DNA of 64,000 nt from Kaistia terrae (GCF_026344005.1 NZ_JAPKNH010000012.1:62001-126000); one strand, 5' to 3'. Counted from the first letter of the stretch, positions 1-9,286 are shown. Notes: generated from the sequence alone by a model not told the origin. A program made the numbers and translations.

Positions 1-1
1 C

Positions 2-376
2 CTGCTGTCGATGACCGTCTCGGTTCGTCGGCCCGACGGAAGGAAGCTTTTCACGGAGAAGTTCCTGGTCGAGAAGGGGGATCCGACGGTCGATTTCGCG
101 GCGGTGATGCGCGGCTTCGACGCCTTCGCGAATGTGATTTGCCTGACACCGCCAGAGATCGCCACGCGGATCAAAGAGCGCTTCGCGACCAATTTCGAAG
201 CGGAGTCGCCGCGCGCGATCTCCGGTGTGTCCCGGTTGCCCAACGCTGCCGGCTTGATGCTGCGCGTTGTCGGGGTCGAATCCTACGACGTCCGCAATGA
301 GGTTCGTCGCTTCTGGCGCATCGTGCGCGAGGAAGTGCGGGGACGGACTCTGCCGGAAGAATTTCTTTGGCGTTGA
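2..376 (+). CDS. ureD: Urease accessory protein UreD, 3' part (partial)
   Basis: The frame is already open at the left edge, so only the last 125 residues are seen. They fit the C-terminal end of UreD/UreH: a conserved LPNAAGL stretch, then a basic tail with RFWRIVREEVRG. UreD is a scaffold that, with UreF and UreG, loads nickel into apo-urease in the cytoplasm. The call is supported by the next gene, a urea transporter, an order known from Brucella-type urease operons (ureD followed by ureT). The stop codon lies 18 bases before the transporter start, so the two are probably one transcript. The rest of the urease operon should lie to the left of the window. Confidence 0.72.
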   Translation: MLSMTVSVRRPDGRKLFTEKFLVEKGDPTVDFAAVMRGFDAFANVICLTPPEIATRIKERFATNFEAESPRAISGVSRLPNAAGLMLRVVGVESYDVRNEVRRFWRIVREEVRGRTLPEEFLWR

Positions 377-394
377 TTGGGGGGTGAACCAGCG

Positions 395-1387
395 ATGGCG
401 GACAAGAAGAGCGACTTTCTGACGGCGTGCCTGCGTGGGACGAGCCAGGTCTTTTTTATGCAGAATGCCCTGACAGGCGTTCTTTTCTTCGTCGCCATGG
501 CCTACGCGTCCTACGTATCGGGCGTCTGGGCAACAACGATCGGCGCCGCGATCGGTGTCGTTGTCGCGACGCTGACGGCGATCGTTCTGGAGTGCGACGA
601 GGATTCGATCGGCCAGGGCCTATTCGGCTTCAACGGAGTCCTGGTCGGCGCCGCCCTGCCGACTTTCATCGCGGTCTCGCCACAGCTCTGGGTTTACGTT
701 GTTGTCGGCGCCGCCGCGAGCACGGTTCTAACCGCTGCCTTCAGCGCCACCTTGACCAATAGCTGGGGCATTCCCGGATCGACCGGTCCGTTCGTCCTCA
801 CCGGTTGGCTGATGGTGGCGGGGGCCTACTCCTTCGGCGGGCTCGAGGTCGCCGGAGAAGCGCCGAAGCTCGCTTCCGCCTTTGGGCCGCATCTGGTGAC
901 GATCCCGCCCCTCAATGAGCTCGTGGAAATATTCTTCCGCAATATCGGGCAAGTATATCTGCTGGGTAGCGCCGTCAGCGGCGCGATCATCCTTGCCGGC
1001 ATCTTCATTGCTTCGATCCCGGCTGGCATTGCCGTCGTCGCGGGTTCCATCATCGCGATCATCGTCGCGGTAGGCATGGCCGCCGACCCGGCGATCGTCA
1101 GCCAGGGACTCTACGGTTTCAGCCCGGTCCTGACCGCTCTCGCGGTCGGCGTGATTTTCCTCAAGCCGTCAGTGAAAGTGGCCCTCTATGCCGTCCTTGC
1201 CACCGTGACGACGGTGTTCGTGCAGGGCGCACTCGACGTGATCGTGGCACCGTCTGGCCTGCCTAGCTTCACCGCCCCCTACGTGCTGACGATGTATCTG
1301 TTCATCGCGCCGAAGAAGCTTATGGCCCCGCATCCGCACAAGGCAGTGAAGGACCACATGGCCTACGAGGCCAAGAAGTCGATCTAG
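395..1387 (+). CDS. ureT: Urea transporter (UT family)
   Basis: A 330-residue integral membrane protein with about ten hydrophobic segments. It has the internal duplication of the UT family: GQGLFGFNGVLVGAALP near residue 80 and SQGLYGFSPVLTALAVG near residue 240, the paired half-motifs that line the urea channel. Length matches bacterial UT proteins. I chose ATG 395 because a GGGGGGTGAA ribosome-binding stretch lies just upstream; an upstream in-frame TTG at 377 would place that signal inside the gene. It should admit external urea for the urease encoded just upstream. Co-transcription with ureD is likely from the 18-base gap. Confidence 0.88.
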   Translation: MADKKSDFLTACLRGTSQVFFMQNALTGVLFFVAMAYASYVSGVWATTIGAAIGVVVATLTAIVLECDEDSIGQGLFGFNGVLVGAALPTFIAVSPQLWVYVVVGAAASTVLTAAFSATLTNSWGIPGSTGPFVLTGWLMVAGAYSFGGLEVAGEAPKLASAFGPHLVTIPPLNELVEIFFRNIGQVYLLGSAVSGAIILAGIFIASIPAGIAVVAGSIIAIIVAVGMAADPAIVSQGLYGFSPVLTALAVGVIFLKPSVKVALYAVLATVTTVFVQGALDVIVAPSGLPSFTAPYVLTMYLFIAPKKLMAPHPHKAVKDHMAYEAKKSI

Positions 1388-1461
1388 TATCGGCGCAAGC
1401 GCGCATCCTCTCTCGCGGCGCCCGCTCCGGAGGCCGGCCATTCACTCGTAAAGGAAAGCCG

Positions 1462-2703
1462 ATGCAAGCCATCAATTCGGGCGATACCGCCTTTATTCTG
1501 ATCTGTACGGCGCTTGTTTGCATGATGACGCCGGCGCTTGCTCTGTTCTACGGAGGCCTGGTCAGGCAGCGCGACATGCTGTCGATCATGATACAGAACT
1601 TCGTCTGCATCGGCGTCGTTGGACTGATCTGGGTGTTCGGCGGTTTCAGCCTGGCCTTTGGCCCGGATATCGGCGGCGTCATCGGCGACATCCGCCCCTA
1701 TTTCGGCATGTATCACGTCGGCATAGAGCCCAATCCCACCTATGCCCCAAACATTCCGTTCATCATGGTCTTTGCCTACCAGATGATGTTCGCCATCATC
1801 ACGCCGGCTCTGATGACGGGCGCCTTTGTCGGACGAATCCAGTTCGGCGCTTATCTCTTCTTCATCGCCCTGTGGACCATCCTCATCTATCTCCCGGCGG
1901 CCCATTGGGTCTGGGGTGGTGGCTTCCTCGCGAAGCTTGGCGTCGTCGACTTTGCTGGCGGCATCGTCATCCACACCGCGGCAGGCTTCTCCGCGCTCGC
2001 GACGGCGCGTTACCTCGGCAAGCGGAAGGTGTCGGTCGGTGAAAAGGAAACCTTGCCTGCCAACCTCCCATTGGTGGCGCTGGGGGCGGGCTTGCTGTGG
2101 TTCGGCTGGTTTGGCTTCAACGCCGGCGGAGCCTATGCGGCCAATGCTCTCGCGGCCTACGCTTTCACCAACACCATGCTGGCCGGTTCGATTGCCATGC
2201 TGGTCTGGATGTTCTGGGAATGGCGCGAAACCAGGCGTCCATCCTTCTCGGGCGTCCTGGTTGGAGCGGTCGCCGGTCTCGCGACCATCACGCCGGCAGC
2301 CGGCTATGTCGAACCCATGTCGGCCCTGCTGATCGGCGCGGTCGGCGCGACGGCCTGCTACCATGCGAAATATGTCCAGAGCTGGCTGAAGATTGACGAC
2401 ACGCTGGAAGTCTGGCGGGCCCATGGCGTCGGCGGCATGACCGGCGCGCTGCTGATCGGCGTCCTGGCAAGCTCCAGCATCAACAAGGTCTCTGCCGGCT
2501 TCTACCAGCTCGGTGTGCAGGCCCTGGCCGTCGTGATCGTCGCCGCCTACGCCGCGATTGTGACAACCATCATCCTCAAGGTACTCGACATGACCGGCAA
2601 GATGCGCGTGCCGGAGGACGAGCAGATAAACGGCCTCGACGAAGCGATGGTCGGCGAGCGGGCCTACAATCTCTGGAACATGGATCGCAAGATCTCGGAA
2701 TAG
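1462..2703 (+). CDS. amt: Ammonium transporter (AMT/Rh family)
   Basis: A 413-residue protein with eleven predicted membrane segments. AmtB landmarks are visible: GGLVRQRD near residue 30, AAHWVWGGG near residue 150, the first pore histidine in DFAGGIVIHTAAG near residue 170, WFGWFGFNAGG near residue 215 and the second pore histidine in RAHGVGGMTGA near residue 320. It moves ammonium across the inner membrane. An AAGGAAAG ribosome-binding site precedes ATG 1462. The gene follows the urea transporter by 74 bases and is closed by a hairpin, so ureD-ureT-amt may be one nitrogen-supply unit. No glnK gene lies next to it, although amt genes are often paired with one. Confidence 0.93.
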   Translation: MQAINSGDTAFILICTALVCMMTPALALFYGGLVRQRDMLSIMIQNFVCIGVVGLIWVFGGFSLAFGPDIGGVIGDIRPYFGMYHVGIEPNPTYAPNIPFIMVFAYQMMFAIITPALMTGAFVGRIQFGAYLFFIALWTILIYLPAAHWVWGGGFLAKLGVVDFAGGIVIHTAAGFSALATARYLGKRKVSVGEKETLPANLPLVALGAGLLWFGWFGFNAGGAYAANALAAYAFTNTMLAGSIAMLVWMFWEWRETRRPSFSGVLVGAVAGLATITPAAGYVEPMSALLIGAVGATACYHAKYVQSWLKIDDTLEVWRAHGVGGMTGALLIGVLASSSINKVSAGFYQLGVQALAVVIVAAYAAIVTTIILKVLDMTGKMRVPEDEQINGLDEAMVGERAYNLWNMDRKISE

Positions 2704-2716
2704 CCTTCCGGGCGAG

Positions 2717-2738
2717 GAGGCGGCCCTTGGGCCGCCTC
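2717..2738 (+). terminator. Hairpin terminator after amt
   Basis: A 9-bp perfect stem (GAGGCGGCC with GGCCGCCTC) closes a CTTG tetraloop 14 bases after the amt stop codon and is followed by a weak T-containing tail. It probably ends the urea/ammonium transcript. The short T tract makes it less than ideal as an intrinsic terminator. Confidence 0.6.
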
Positions 2739-2868
2739 TTGCTACATTTGTGAAGGCGCGGCCCGCATCGGCGCCGCCGAAGGGTCGATCGCGATGCGCG
2801 ATCGGCCTCATACATTAGGGACGTGGCTGTGTTCGTACGGCCCAACGAGCGGGTCGGACGACGCCACC

Positions 2869-4119
2869 ATGGACTTCACGATCGCGATTTTCATCCTTGT
2901 CTACTTCGCCATGGCCCTTGGTCATCTGCCGGGCTTCCGCCTCGACAGGACCGGTGCCGCCGTGGTCGGTGCGATGATCCTGATCGCGGCGGGGGAGATT
3001 TCTCCAGCCGCCGCCTGGGCTGCCGTCGACTACCGCACCATTGGTCTGCTCTTCGGACTGATGGTGGTTTCAGCCGCCTTCATGGTCGCTGGCTTTTATG
3101 ACCGGGTGGCGCAAAGCGTCGGTTCGATCGACGTCGGCCCGAAGGGGCTTCTGGCAATTCTGATCGCCGTCTCCGGCGTGATGGCGGCGCTGCTGAACAA
3201 GGATGTGGTGGCGGTAGCCATGACGCCCGTCTTCTGCTCCATCTGCCTGCAGCGCCGGCTCAATCCCTTGCCGTTCTTGCTCGGCTTCTGCTTTGCCGCC
3301 AACTTCGCCTCCGCCGCGACGCTGATCGGCAGCCCTCAGAATATGATCGTCGCGCAGGCGCTCGACCTCTCCTTTGTCGGCTTCATGCGGGCCGCGGCTC
3401 TGCCGGCGTTGGTCGGCCTGCCGGTGATCTGGGTCGTCATCGTGCTGTGCTATCGCGGGCGGTGGGAATTGTCGGTCGTGCCGGATCCCGTCAAAACGGG
3501 GACGGAGGCGGTTGCCACGCCGCCGGTCGAGTTCAATCGGGGGGAGACGATCAAGGCGGCGATCGTCGCCGTCGTGGTGATCGGTCTCTTCATTTTCACG
3601 GACTGGCCACACATGCTGATCGCGCTCGCCGGCGCCAGCGTGCTGCTCGTCAGCCGCCGCATGGCCTCGGCCAATCTGCTGCATCATGTGAACGGCGACC
3701 TTTTGATCCTGCTGTTCGGCCTCTTCGTCGTCAACGCGACCCTGACGGCCACGGGCCTGACGCAGCATCTGCTGACCGGCCTCCGTGATGTTGGCCTGGA
3801 CCTGCACGATCCCATGTCGATGCTGGGCGTCATGACGGTGCTGAGCAATATTGTCGGCAACAACCCCGCCGTCATGCTGGTGGCGCCCTTCATCGGGGGC
3901 GCGCAGCAACCGGAAGCCCTTGGCGCGGCGATTGCGCTGGGTACCAGCTTCTCGTCGAGCGCAGTGATCTTCGGCAGCCTCGTGGGCATTATCGTCGCCG
4001 AGGAATGCCGCAAGCGCGGCATCACCTTGAGCTTCACCGAATTTGCCAAAGCCGGCTTGCCGACCTCGATCATCTGCCTGGCGATGGCGGTCGGCTGGGT
4101 CTTCTATCTTACCCACTGA
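2869..4119 (+). CDS. SLC13/ArsB/NhaD-type ion transporter superfamily permease
   Basis: A membrane protein of 416 residues from ATG 2869; an in-frame ATG at 2794 would add 25 hydrophilic residues without similarity. It has ten to twelve hydrophobic segments and the re-entrant signature loops of the ion-transporter superfamily: MAALLNKDVVAVAMTP and ATLIGSPQNM in the first half, and LSNIVGNNPAVMLVAPF with LGTSFSSSAVIFGS in the second. These loops are typical of citrate, arsenite and Na+/H+ carriers. The substrate cannot be read from sequence; an organic acid or anion is plausible given the AspT-type exchanger that follows convergently. Confidence 0.7.
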   Translation: MDFTIAIFILVYFAMALGHLPGFRLDRTGAAVVGAMILIAAGEISPAAAWAAVDYRTIGLLFGLMVVSAAFMVAGFYDRVAQSVGSIDVGPKGLLAILIAVSGVMAALLNKDVVAVAMTPVFCSICLQRRLNPLPFLLGFCFAANFASAATLIGSPQNMIVAQALDLSFVGFMRAAALPALVGLPVIWVVIVLCYRGRWELSVVPDPVKTGTEAVATPPVEFNRGETIKAAIVAVVVIGLFIFTDWPHMLIALAGASVLLVSRRMASANLLHHVNGDLLILLFGLFVVNATLTATGLTQHLLTGLRDVGLDLHDPMSMLGVMTVLSNIVGNNPAVMLVAPFIGGAQQPEALGAAIALGTSFSSSAVIFGSLVGIIVAEECRKRGITLSFTEFAKAGLPTSIICLAMAVGWVFYLTH

Positions 4120-4149
4120 CCCTCATGCCCGCCGCGGTGGCGAGATCGC

Positions 4150-5832
4150 CTATTTCATCAACAGCACGATGATGATGCCACCGATGGTGAGCAGTGTGTT
4201 GGATATGGCGTAAGGCACCGTGTAGCCGAGCGCGGGCACCTGGCTGCGGGCCTGGTCGGAGATCATGCCGAGCGCCGGCGTCGAGGCGCAAGCGCCCGCA
4301 CAGCAGCCAAGCACCAAGGCATCGTCGAAACGGAAGACATATTTCGCCAGCAGCAGCGCGGCCACGGTGGGGATCGTCGTCACCACCATGCCCCAGAGAA
4401 ACAGGCTCACGCCAACCTGCTGCACGCCGGCGACAAAACTCGGGCCGGACGAAATGCCGATGACGGCGATGAAGACGTTGAGGCCCACGGCGTTCATGAA
4501 CCAGATGACCGGCGGAGGCACATGGCCGAAAGTCGGATGCACGGAGCGCTGCCAGCCGGCGATGATGCCCGCGATCAGCACGCCGCCGGCCATGGAAAGG
4601 GTCAGCGGCAGGCCGTCCACGCTGATCATCGGAATACCGATCAGGGCGCCTATTGCGATGGCGAGGAACACGGACGAGATATCCGTCTCCTTGGTGGAAA
4701 AGTCTGCCCGGCCGATGGCTTTGATCGCGGTTCGGATCTTTTGCGGGCGCCCGATCACGGTCAGCACGTCGCCGCGATGGATCTGCGTTTGCGGCAGGAT
4801 CGGGATTTCCGTGCCGGAAGCGCCGCGCCGGATACGGGTGAGAAAGATCCCATGGGTCACGTCGAGGCGCGCAAGATCGGCCAGTGTCTTGCCGTCATAG
4901 GCGCGACGGGTAACCACGACGTCGATGCCCTCCGTTGGCATGTCGAGCATTTCAGGGTCTTCCACTTCCTCGACGCCGGTTGTGAAATGCGCTTTGAAGT
5001 TGCCACGGGCTCCAGCAATGCTGACGATGTCGTCGGCCTTGAGGATGGTGCTTTCATTCGCATCGATCACCTGATCGCCGCGGCGGATCCGGTCGAAGAA
5101 CATCCGGGCCTGCATGCCGGCTTCTGCCTCGCCGACGGTCTTGCCGACCTGTGGAGCGTCCGCCGACAGTCGATAGGTGCGGATGATGTAGTGGTGCCAG
5201 GACGTGCCGACGCTGCGACTGGTCCCGCCCATGCGGGTCTCGTAGGCGCGGCATACGGCTGGAAGGTCGATGCGTAGCAATCGCGGGCCGATCTGCGAAA
5301 TGATGAGGATCGGGCCGACCGTGCCGAAGATGTAGGTCATGGCGAAGGCGGTCGAGATTGCGCCAACCATGGATCGCGTCTCTTCGGCGGAGAGGCCCAG
5401 GCGACCGATGGCGCTTGTCGACAGGCCGAGGGCCGAGGACGCGGTGGCAGCCCCGGCGAACAGGCCCGCGCCAAAGCCCACGTCATAGCCTGCGAGGCGT
5501 GCCACGCCATAGGCGGTGCCGAGCATCAGCGCGCAAACGATGATCGCGAACAGGGCCTGCGGCGCGCCGTCCTGTGCCACACCTCGGACGAACTGCGGTC
5601 CGACGCCGTAGCCGATCGCGAACAGGAAGATCAGGAAGAAGACGGATCCGACGGTTTGGGAAATCTGGATGTCGAGTTGGCCGATCAATATCCCGACCAG
5701 CAGAGTTGTCGTCACCGCACCGAGGCCGAACCCTCGGAATTTGATCGTCCCGAGCGGATATCCGATTGCAACGGTGAGGAAGAGGGCGATTTCGGGATTT
5801 TTCTGCAGGGTCGTCGGTAACCAATCCCACAT
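4150..5832 (-). CDS. AspT/YidE-type amino-acid:anion exchanger
   Basis: A 560-residue protein of the aspartate:alanine exchanger family: an N-terminal block of membrane helices (1-190), a soluble middle with two TrkA-C/RCK-C type domains (about 210-380), and a second membrane block (390-560). The duplicated halves carry AGAATASSALGLSTSAIG and AGACASTPALGMISDQ, and the end GYTVPYAISNTLLTIGG is typical of the family. AspT exchanges aspartate for alanine; other members take other carboxylates, so the substrate here is open. ATG 5832 is preceded by an AAGGCGG ribosome-binding site. It converges on the preceding permease gene with a 30-base gap. Confidence 0.85.
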   Translation of the reverse strand: MWDWLPTTLQKNPEIALFLTVAIGYPLGTIKFRGFGLGAVTTTLLVGILIGQLDIQISQTVGSVFFLIFLFAIGYGVGPQFVRGVAQDGAPQALFAIIVCALMLGTAYGVARLAGYDVGFGAGLFAGAATASSALGLSTSAIGRLGLSAEETRSMVGAISTAFAMTYIFGTVGPILIISQIGPRLLRIDLPAVCRAYETRMGGTSRSVGTSWHHYIIRTYRLSADAPQVGKTVGEAEAGMQARMFFDRIRRGDQVIDANESTILKADDIVSIAGARGNFKAHFTTGVEEVEDPEMLDMPTEGIDVVVTRRAYDGKTLADLARLDVTHGIFLTRIRRGASGTEIPILPQTQIHRGDVLTVIGRPQKIRTAIKAIGRADFSTKETDISSVFLAIAIGALIGIPMISVDGLPLTLSMAGGVLIAGIIAGWQRSVHPTFGHVPPPVIWFMNAVGLNVFIAVIGISSGPSFVAGVQQVGVSLFLWGMVVTTIPTVAALLLAKYVFRFDDALVLGCCAGACASTPALGMISDQARSQVPALGYTVPYAISNTLLTIGGIIIVLLMK

Positions 5833-6045
5833 GCGATTACCGCCTTTTCGTATATTGGGGCCGCGAGCTTAGGGCACAGGGCGCGCCGGATTTCGATCGA
5901 GGGCACGACGTGAGCGTCAGTCTAGCCGAGGTAAGGAGCCCGTATGAACTCCAAATGACGTCCTGCACCAACTTCTAGAGGGCCCCTCTTTTCCAAAGAC
6001 CAAGTCCTGACGCCAGACGATCGATATCGCACTGAGTCTCGGTAG

Positions 6046-7101
6046 GGAGCGCAGCTATTGCCGCGCTCATTGTCATCTCTATACGGCGAGCTGGGTGTGA
6101 TGGATGCTGAAGGCTCCGGGCATCGTTACCCGCATAAGGGCTTCGACGAAGAAATAATCGCCGAACATGACTGCCGACTGCACGCCGATATTGTGGGGCT
6201 TCGAATAGCAGCCCTTCGTCAACAGACCGCGATGCTCAGGCGATGTCGCCAGATAGCCCGTGCAGAGACCGGCGAGCAGGCGCTCGGCCGTCTGCTGCCA
6301 TTTCTGTTTGGCGGCCGGATCGGGATGCAGCCGCGCCAGGTCGATTAAGCCCGCCGTCATGATGGCAGTCGCTGACGTATCCAGCGGGGCGTCTGGCGTT
6401 GTATCGGCGAAATCCCAGGGCGGCACGATGGCCCCGCCGAGTTGATCCAACCATTTGCCGGCGACGATCTCGCCACGGCTGAGATAATGGCTGTCTCCGG
6501 TCGCGCCGGCCGTTGCCGCCAGTCCGTAGACCGACCATCCCGTGCCGCGCGACCAGGGCGATTCGTCGTGCAGGCCCTGATAGGTGTAGCCGCGCAGCCG
6601 ATCGCCGCTCGTCGTGTCGTATTCGACAGCGTGATAGAGCGTCAGGTCGGGGCGGGTGAAGGCGCGGTCGGTCATCCGCGCATGCGCCTCGGCGGCGAGC
6701 AGGAAGCTCGCATCGCCGCTTTCCGTCGCTGCCCAGTAGAGCAGGGGGATGTTCGCCATGGTGTCGATCGCCGAGCTGGCGCGACCGCGCGGATCGCTCA
6801 TCGGGCCCCAGGACGAGATGTAGGCGCCCTGCCTCGTGACGACGAGGCGGTCGCGCAGGCGGGCGGCGGCGCGCAGCGCGATGTCGCGATAGCGTCGCTC
6901 GCCGGTGATCCGGTAGAACGGCATCGCCGAGCTCAGGAAGATGAAACCGATATCGTGCGTGTTGCCGTCCTCGGCGCGCTGCTCGACCAGAAGCATGCGC
7001 TCGCGCGCCAGCGTCAGGAACTTCTCGTCGCGGGTGTGCAGGTAGGACGCGAGCAGCAGGCCGACCCAGAAGCCGCAGAACCAGTTGCCATGGCTCCAGT
7101 T
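6046..7101. repeat. Segment duplicated at 43984-45023
   Basis: This stretch, most of the GH88 gene plus 33 bases beyond its stop, recurs at 43984-45023 with scattered substitutions and a net 16-base shortening. Similarity starts at the shared GGAGCGCAGCTATTGCCGCG and stops abruptly after CCAGTTGCCATGGCTCCAGT. The copy here keeps an open frame and the distant one is decayed, so this is either the parent or a better preserved paralogue. Confidence 0.88.
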
Positions 7102-7257
7102 GGTCCCGGTATAGCCGGCCGAGACCGAGGCGGGCATCGTCTGCCAGGCGCCGTCCGGGGCGGTGACATAGGGAAACTCGACGCCGATGGCTCGCTCGTC
7201 CTCGATGAGCTTGGCGGCAAGCAGGTCGAGAGCTTCGTGGAAGGGCGCAGTCGACAT
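6079..7257 (-). CDS. Unsaturated glucuronyl hydrolase, GH88 family
   Basis: A 392-residue (alpha/alpha)6-barrel type enzyme. GH88 enzymes remove the 4,5-unsaturated uronic acid that polysaccharide lyases leave at the non-reducing end of glycans. Visible landmarks are NTHDIGFIFLSS (Asp102) and SSAIDTMANIPLLYWA (Asp165), matching the two catalytic aspartates of Bacillus UGL, plus DESPWSRGTGWSVYG and the C-terminal FGDYFFVEAL. No signal peptide is present, so it should act on imported oligosaccharide in the cytoplasm, consistent with the sugar ABC importer nearby. It is divergent from the enoyl-CoA hydratase gene, with a LacI-type palindrome between them. A decayed copy lies at 43984-45023. Confidence 0.9.
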   Translation of the reverse strand: MSTAPFHEALDLLAAKLIEDERAIGVEFPYVTAPDGAWQTMPASVSAGYTGTNWSHGNWFCGFWVGLLLASYLHTRDEKFLTLARERMLLVEQRAEDGNTHDIGFIFLSSAMPFYRITGERRYRDIALRAAARLRDRLVVTRQGAYISSWGPMSDPRGRASSAIDTMANIPLLYWAATESGDASFLLAAEAHARMTDRAFTRPDLTLYHAVEYDTTSGDRLRGYTYQGLHDESPWSRGTGWSVYGLAATAGATGDSHYLSRGEIVAGKWLDQLGGAIVPPWDFADTTPDAPLDTSATAIMTAGLIDLARLHPDPAAKQKWQQTAERLLAGLCTGYLATSPEHRGLLTKGCYSKPHNIGVQSAVMFGDYFFVEALMRVTMPGAFSIHHTQLAV

Positions 7258-7349
7258 CGGGCAGGGTCCTCCGGTTTCGGTCGCGGTCTCCAGGCCGGCG
7301 CGGACGCGCCGGACTTGCCTCCTCAGGGCCGCTTTGTCATCCTGTATCA

Positions 7350-7361
7350 GAAAACGTTTTC
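7350..7361. promoter_or_regulatory. LacI-type operator between GH88 and enoyl-CoA hydratase genes
   Basis: GAAAACGTTTTC is a perfect 12-bp palindrome with the central CG typical of LacI/GalR operators. It lies 89 bases before the GH88 start on one side and 48 bases before the hydratase start on the other, so it can control both. Related sites occur at 9449 and 16634. Confidence 0.6.
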
Positions 7362-7408
7362 AGAGACGAAGTGCATTTTTTTATCTCGTCGGATTTGGAG
7401 TTCTAATC

Positions 7409-8191
7409 TTGGAAATACTGGCCCCCCTGATCGCGACCGCGCGACCCTCCGCCCATGTGCTGCAGGTGAGCCTCGACCGGCCGGCGCAGCGCAACGCGCT
7501 GAGCAACGCCCTGCTGCAGGAACTGGCCGCGGTGCTGACGGCCGCGTCGCTCGATGACGATGTGCGCTGCGTCGTGCTGGCGGGCGGGCCGGCGCTGTTC
7601 TCGGCCGGCGCAGATATCAAGGAGATGCAGCGCGACGGCTTCGCGGCGATCGACAACCCCGCGCGCGTCGCCGCCTGGCGGGTGGTCGAGGGATTCCGCA
7701 AGCCGATCGTCGTGGCGATCGAGGGCATCGCCTATGGCGGCGGCCATGAACTCGCGATGCTCGGCGATATCGCGATTGCCGGGGAGAGCGCCCGTTTCGC
7801 CCAGCCGGAGATCAATATCGGCATCCTGCCCGGCGACGGGGCGACGCAGCGGCTGGCGCGCACCATCGGCAAGTCCTTGACGATGCTGATGGTTCTGACC
7901 GGCGAGCCGATCTCGGCTCAAGCGGCGTTGCAGGCGGGGCTGATCGCCGAGATCTGTCCGGACGGCGAGGCGGTGACTCGCGCTTTGGCTGTCGCGGCAA
8001 CGATCGCGACCAAGGCGCCGGTTGCGGCGAGGCTCGCCAAGGAGGCGGTGCTGGCGGCCTATGAAACGCCACTCGCCATGGGCCTCGCGGTCGAGCGCAA
8101 TGCCATCCGGCACGCCTTCACCACCGAGGATCAGAGCGAAGGCATGCGCGCCTTCGTCGAGAAGCGCCCGGCACGATTCAGCGGAACCTGA
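7409..8191 (+). CDS. Enoyl-CoA hydratase/isomerase (crotonase) family protein
   Basis: A 260-residue crotonase-fold protein. The oxyanion-hole elements are visible: FSAGADIKEM near residue 65 and EGIAYGGGHELAMLGDIAIA near residue 105. The PEINIGILPGDGATQRLAR segment near residue 135 aligns with the active-site region of hydratases. The frame has no good ATG; I chose TTG 7409, preceded by a GGAG ribosome-binding site at 7397-7400. It acts on an acyl-CoA ester in the cytoplasm. Its place inside a LacI-controlled glycan locus that also holds a CoA-transferase is unusual and suggests that the imported compound carries an acyl part degraded as CoA esters; that is inference. Confidence 0.85.
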   Translation: MEILAPLIATARPSAHVLQVSLDRPAQRNALSNALLQELAAVLTAASLDDDVRCVVLAGGPALFSAGADIKEMQRDGFAAIDNPARVAAWRVVEGFRKPIVVAIEGIAYGGGHELAMLGDIAIAGESARFAQPEINIGILPGDGATQRLARTIGKSLTMLMVLTGEPISAQAALQAGLIAEICPDGEAVTRALAVAATIATKAPVAARLAKEAVLAAYETPLAMGLAVERNAIRHAFTTEDQSEGMRAFVEKRPARFSGT

Positions 8192-8197
8192 CGGGGA

Positions 8198-9286
8198 CTA
8201 TTCCGCAGTTCTGTGCAGCTTTGGCCGGCGGACGAGGCCGGGTGCCGGACCTGTCGAGCCGCGGACGATCAGGCGGTGCGGCAGGGTGGTGATGACGGGA
8301 ATCCGCACGCCGGCCGCCGCATTGACCAGATGATCGGCGGCGGCGCGGCCGATCTCGTTGGCCGGCACGCTGATCGTCGTCAGCGGCGGATCGAACTGGC
8401 TCGCCAGCTCGATATCGTCGAAGCCGGTGATCGAGATGTGCTGCGGCACCTTGAGACCGAGCGACCGGGCCTCGGCCAGCGCGCCAATCGCCAGCGTGTC
8501 GGTGGTGCACATCACGGCGGTGATCTCGGGATTGGACTGGATCAGCTGCCGGAGGCCCTGGCGGCCGTGTTGCAGGGTCTGGCTCATGCTGATCACGTGC
8601 GAATGGGGCAGGGGCACGTCGGCTTCGGCCAGCGCCGCGCGGATGCCGAGATAGCGCGACATCGAGCGGTCGTTCGATTCCGGCAGATTGGCGATGATGC
8701 CGAAATGGCGGTGGCCGAGCTCGAGTAGGTAGCGCGCCATGGAGGCCGCCGCGCCCTCATTGTCGATGCCGATCGCCTGCACCTCATCGCGCGCTGTGGC
8801 GACGTAGGTGGTCAGGTATGGCACGCCATGCTGGCGAATTAACTGATGCGTTTCAGGGAGTTGCGCGTCGCCGACCAGGGCCAGGCCATCAACGCCGTGC
8901 TCCAGCAGGCTGGCGACTTCCTGCAGTTCGCGGCGGGCCTCATATTGCGAATTGGCGATCAGCAGCGTGTAGCCGTGCTCGCTCAGCCGGTTCTGCATCG
9001 CCTCGACGCCTTCGGCGAAAATGCTGATGCCAAGCGTCGGCACGACGACGCCGAGGGTGCGGGTGCGGCGCGACTTGAGCGCCCGGCCGGCGCTGTCGCG
9101 GGTATAGGCCAGCGCCGTGACGGCGCGGGAGACGCGCTCGCGCAGTTCCGGGCTGACGATCTCTGGATGGTTCAGGACGCGCGAGACCGTTGCCGGCGAA
9201 ACGCCGGCCTTGCGGGCGACATCGCCAAGTTTCACCTTGCTGTCGGATAGTGTTGGCGTCGGCGTGGCGTTTTTATTCTTGGTCAT
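8198..9286 (-). CDS. LacI/GalR family transcriptional regulator
   Basis: A 362-residue regulator. The N-terminal helix-turn-helix is at about residues 19-45 (KLGDVARKAGVSPATVSRVL), followed by the hinge RALKSRRTRTLGVVVP and a periplasmic-binding-protein-like sensor domain with GHRHFGIIANLP and ISITGFDDIELASQFDPPL. I chose ATG 9286; the open frame extends to 9754, but the extra residues have no similarity to the family and would overlap the promoter region. It sits between the enoyl-CoA hydratase gene (convergent) and the ABC operon (divergent), and probably represses both through the GAAAnCGnTTTC palindromes at 7350, 9449 and 16634. Confidence 0.92.
   Translation of the reverse strand: MTKNKNATPTPTLSDSKVKLGDVARKAGVSPATVSRVLNHPEIVSPELRERVSRAVTALAYTRDSAGRALKSRRTRTLGVVVPTLGISIFAEGVEAMQNRLSEHGYTLLIANSQYEARRELQEVASLLEHGVDGLALVGDAQLPETHQLIRQHGVPYLTTYVATARDEVQAIGIDNEGAAASMARYLLELGHRHFGIIANLPESNDRSMSRYLGIRAALAEADVPLPHSHVISMSQTLQHGRQGLRQLIQSNPEITAVMCTTDTLAIGALAEARSLGLKVPQHISITGFDDIELASQFDPPLTTISVPANEIGRAAADHLVNAAAGVRIPVITTLPHRLIVRGSTGPAPGLVRRPKLHRTAE

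Noticed and set aside
1384-2811. Long open frame on the minus strand opposite amt
   Set aside because: It is the antisense shadow of a well supported transporter gene in GC-rich DNA and its translation is rich in Arg, Asp and His with no family pattern.
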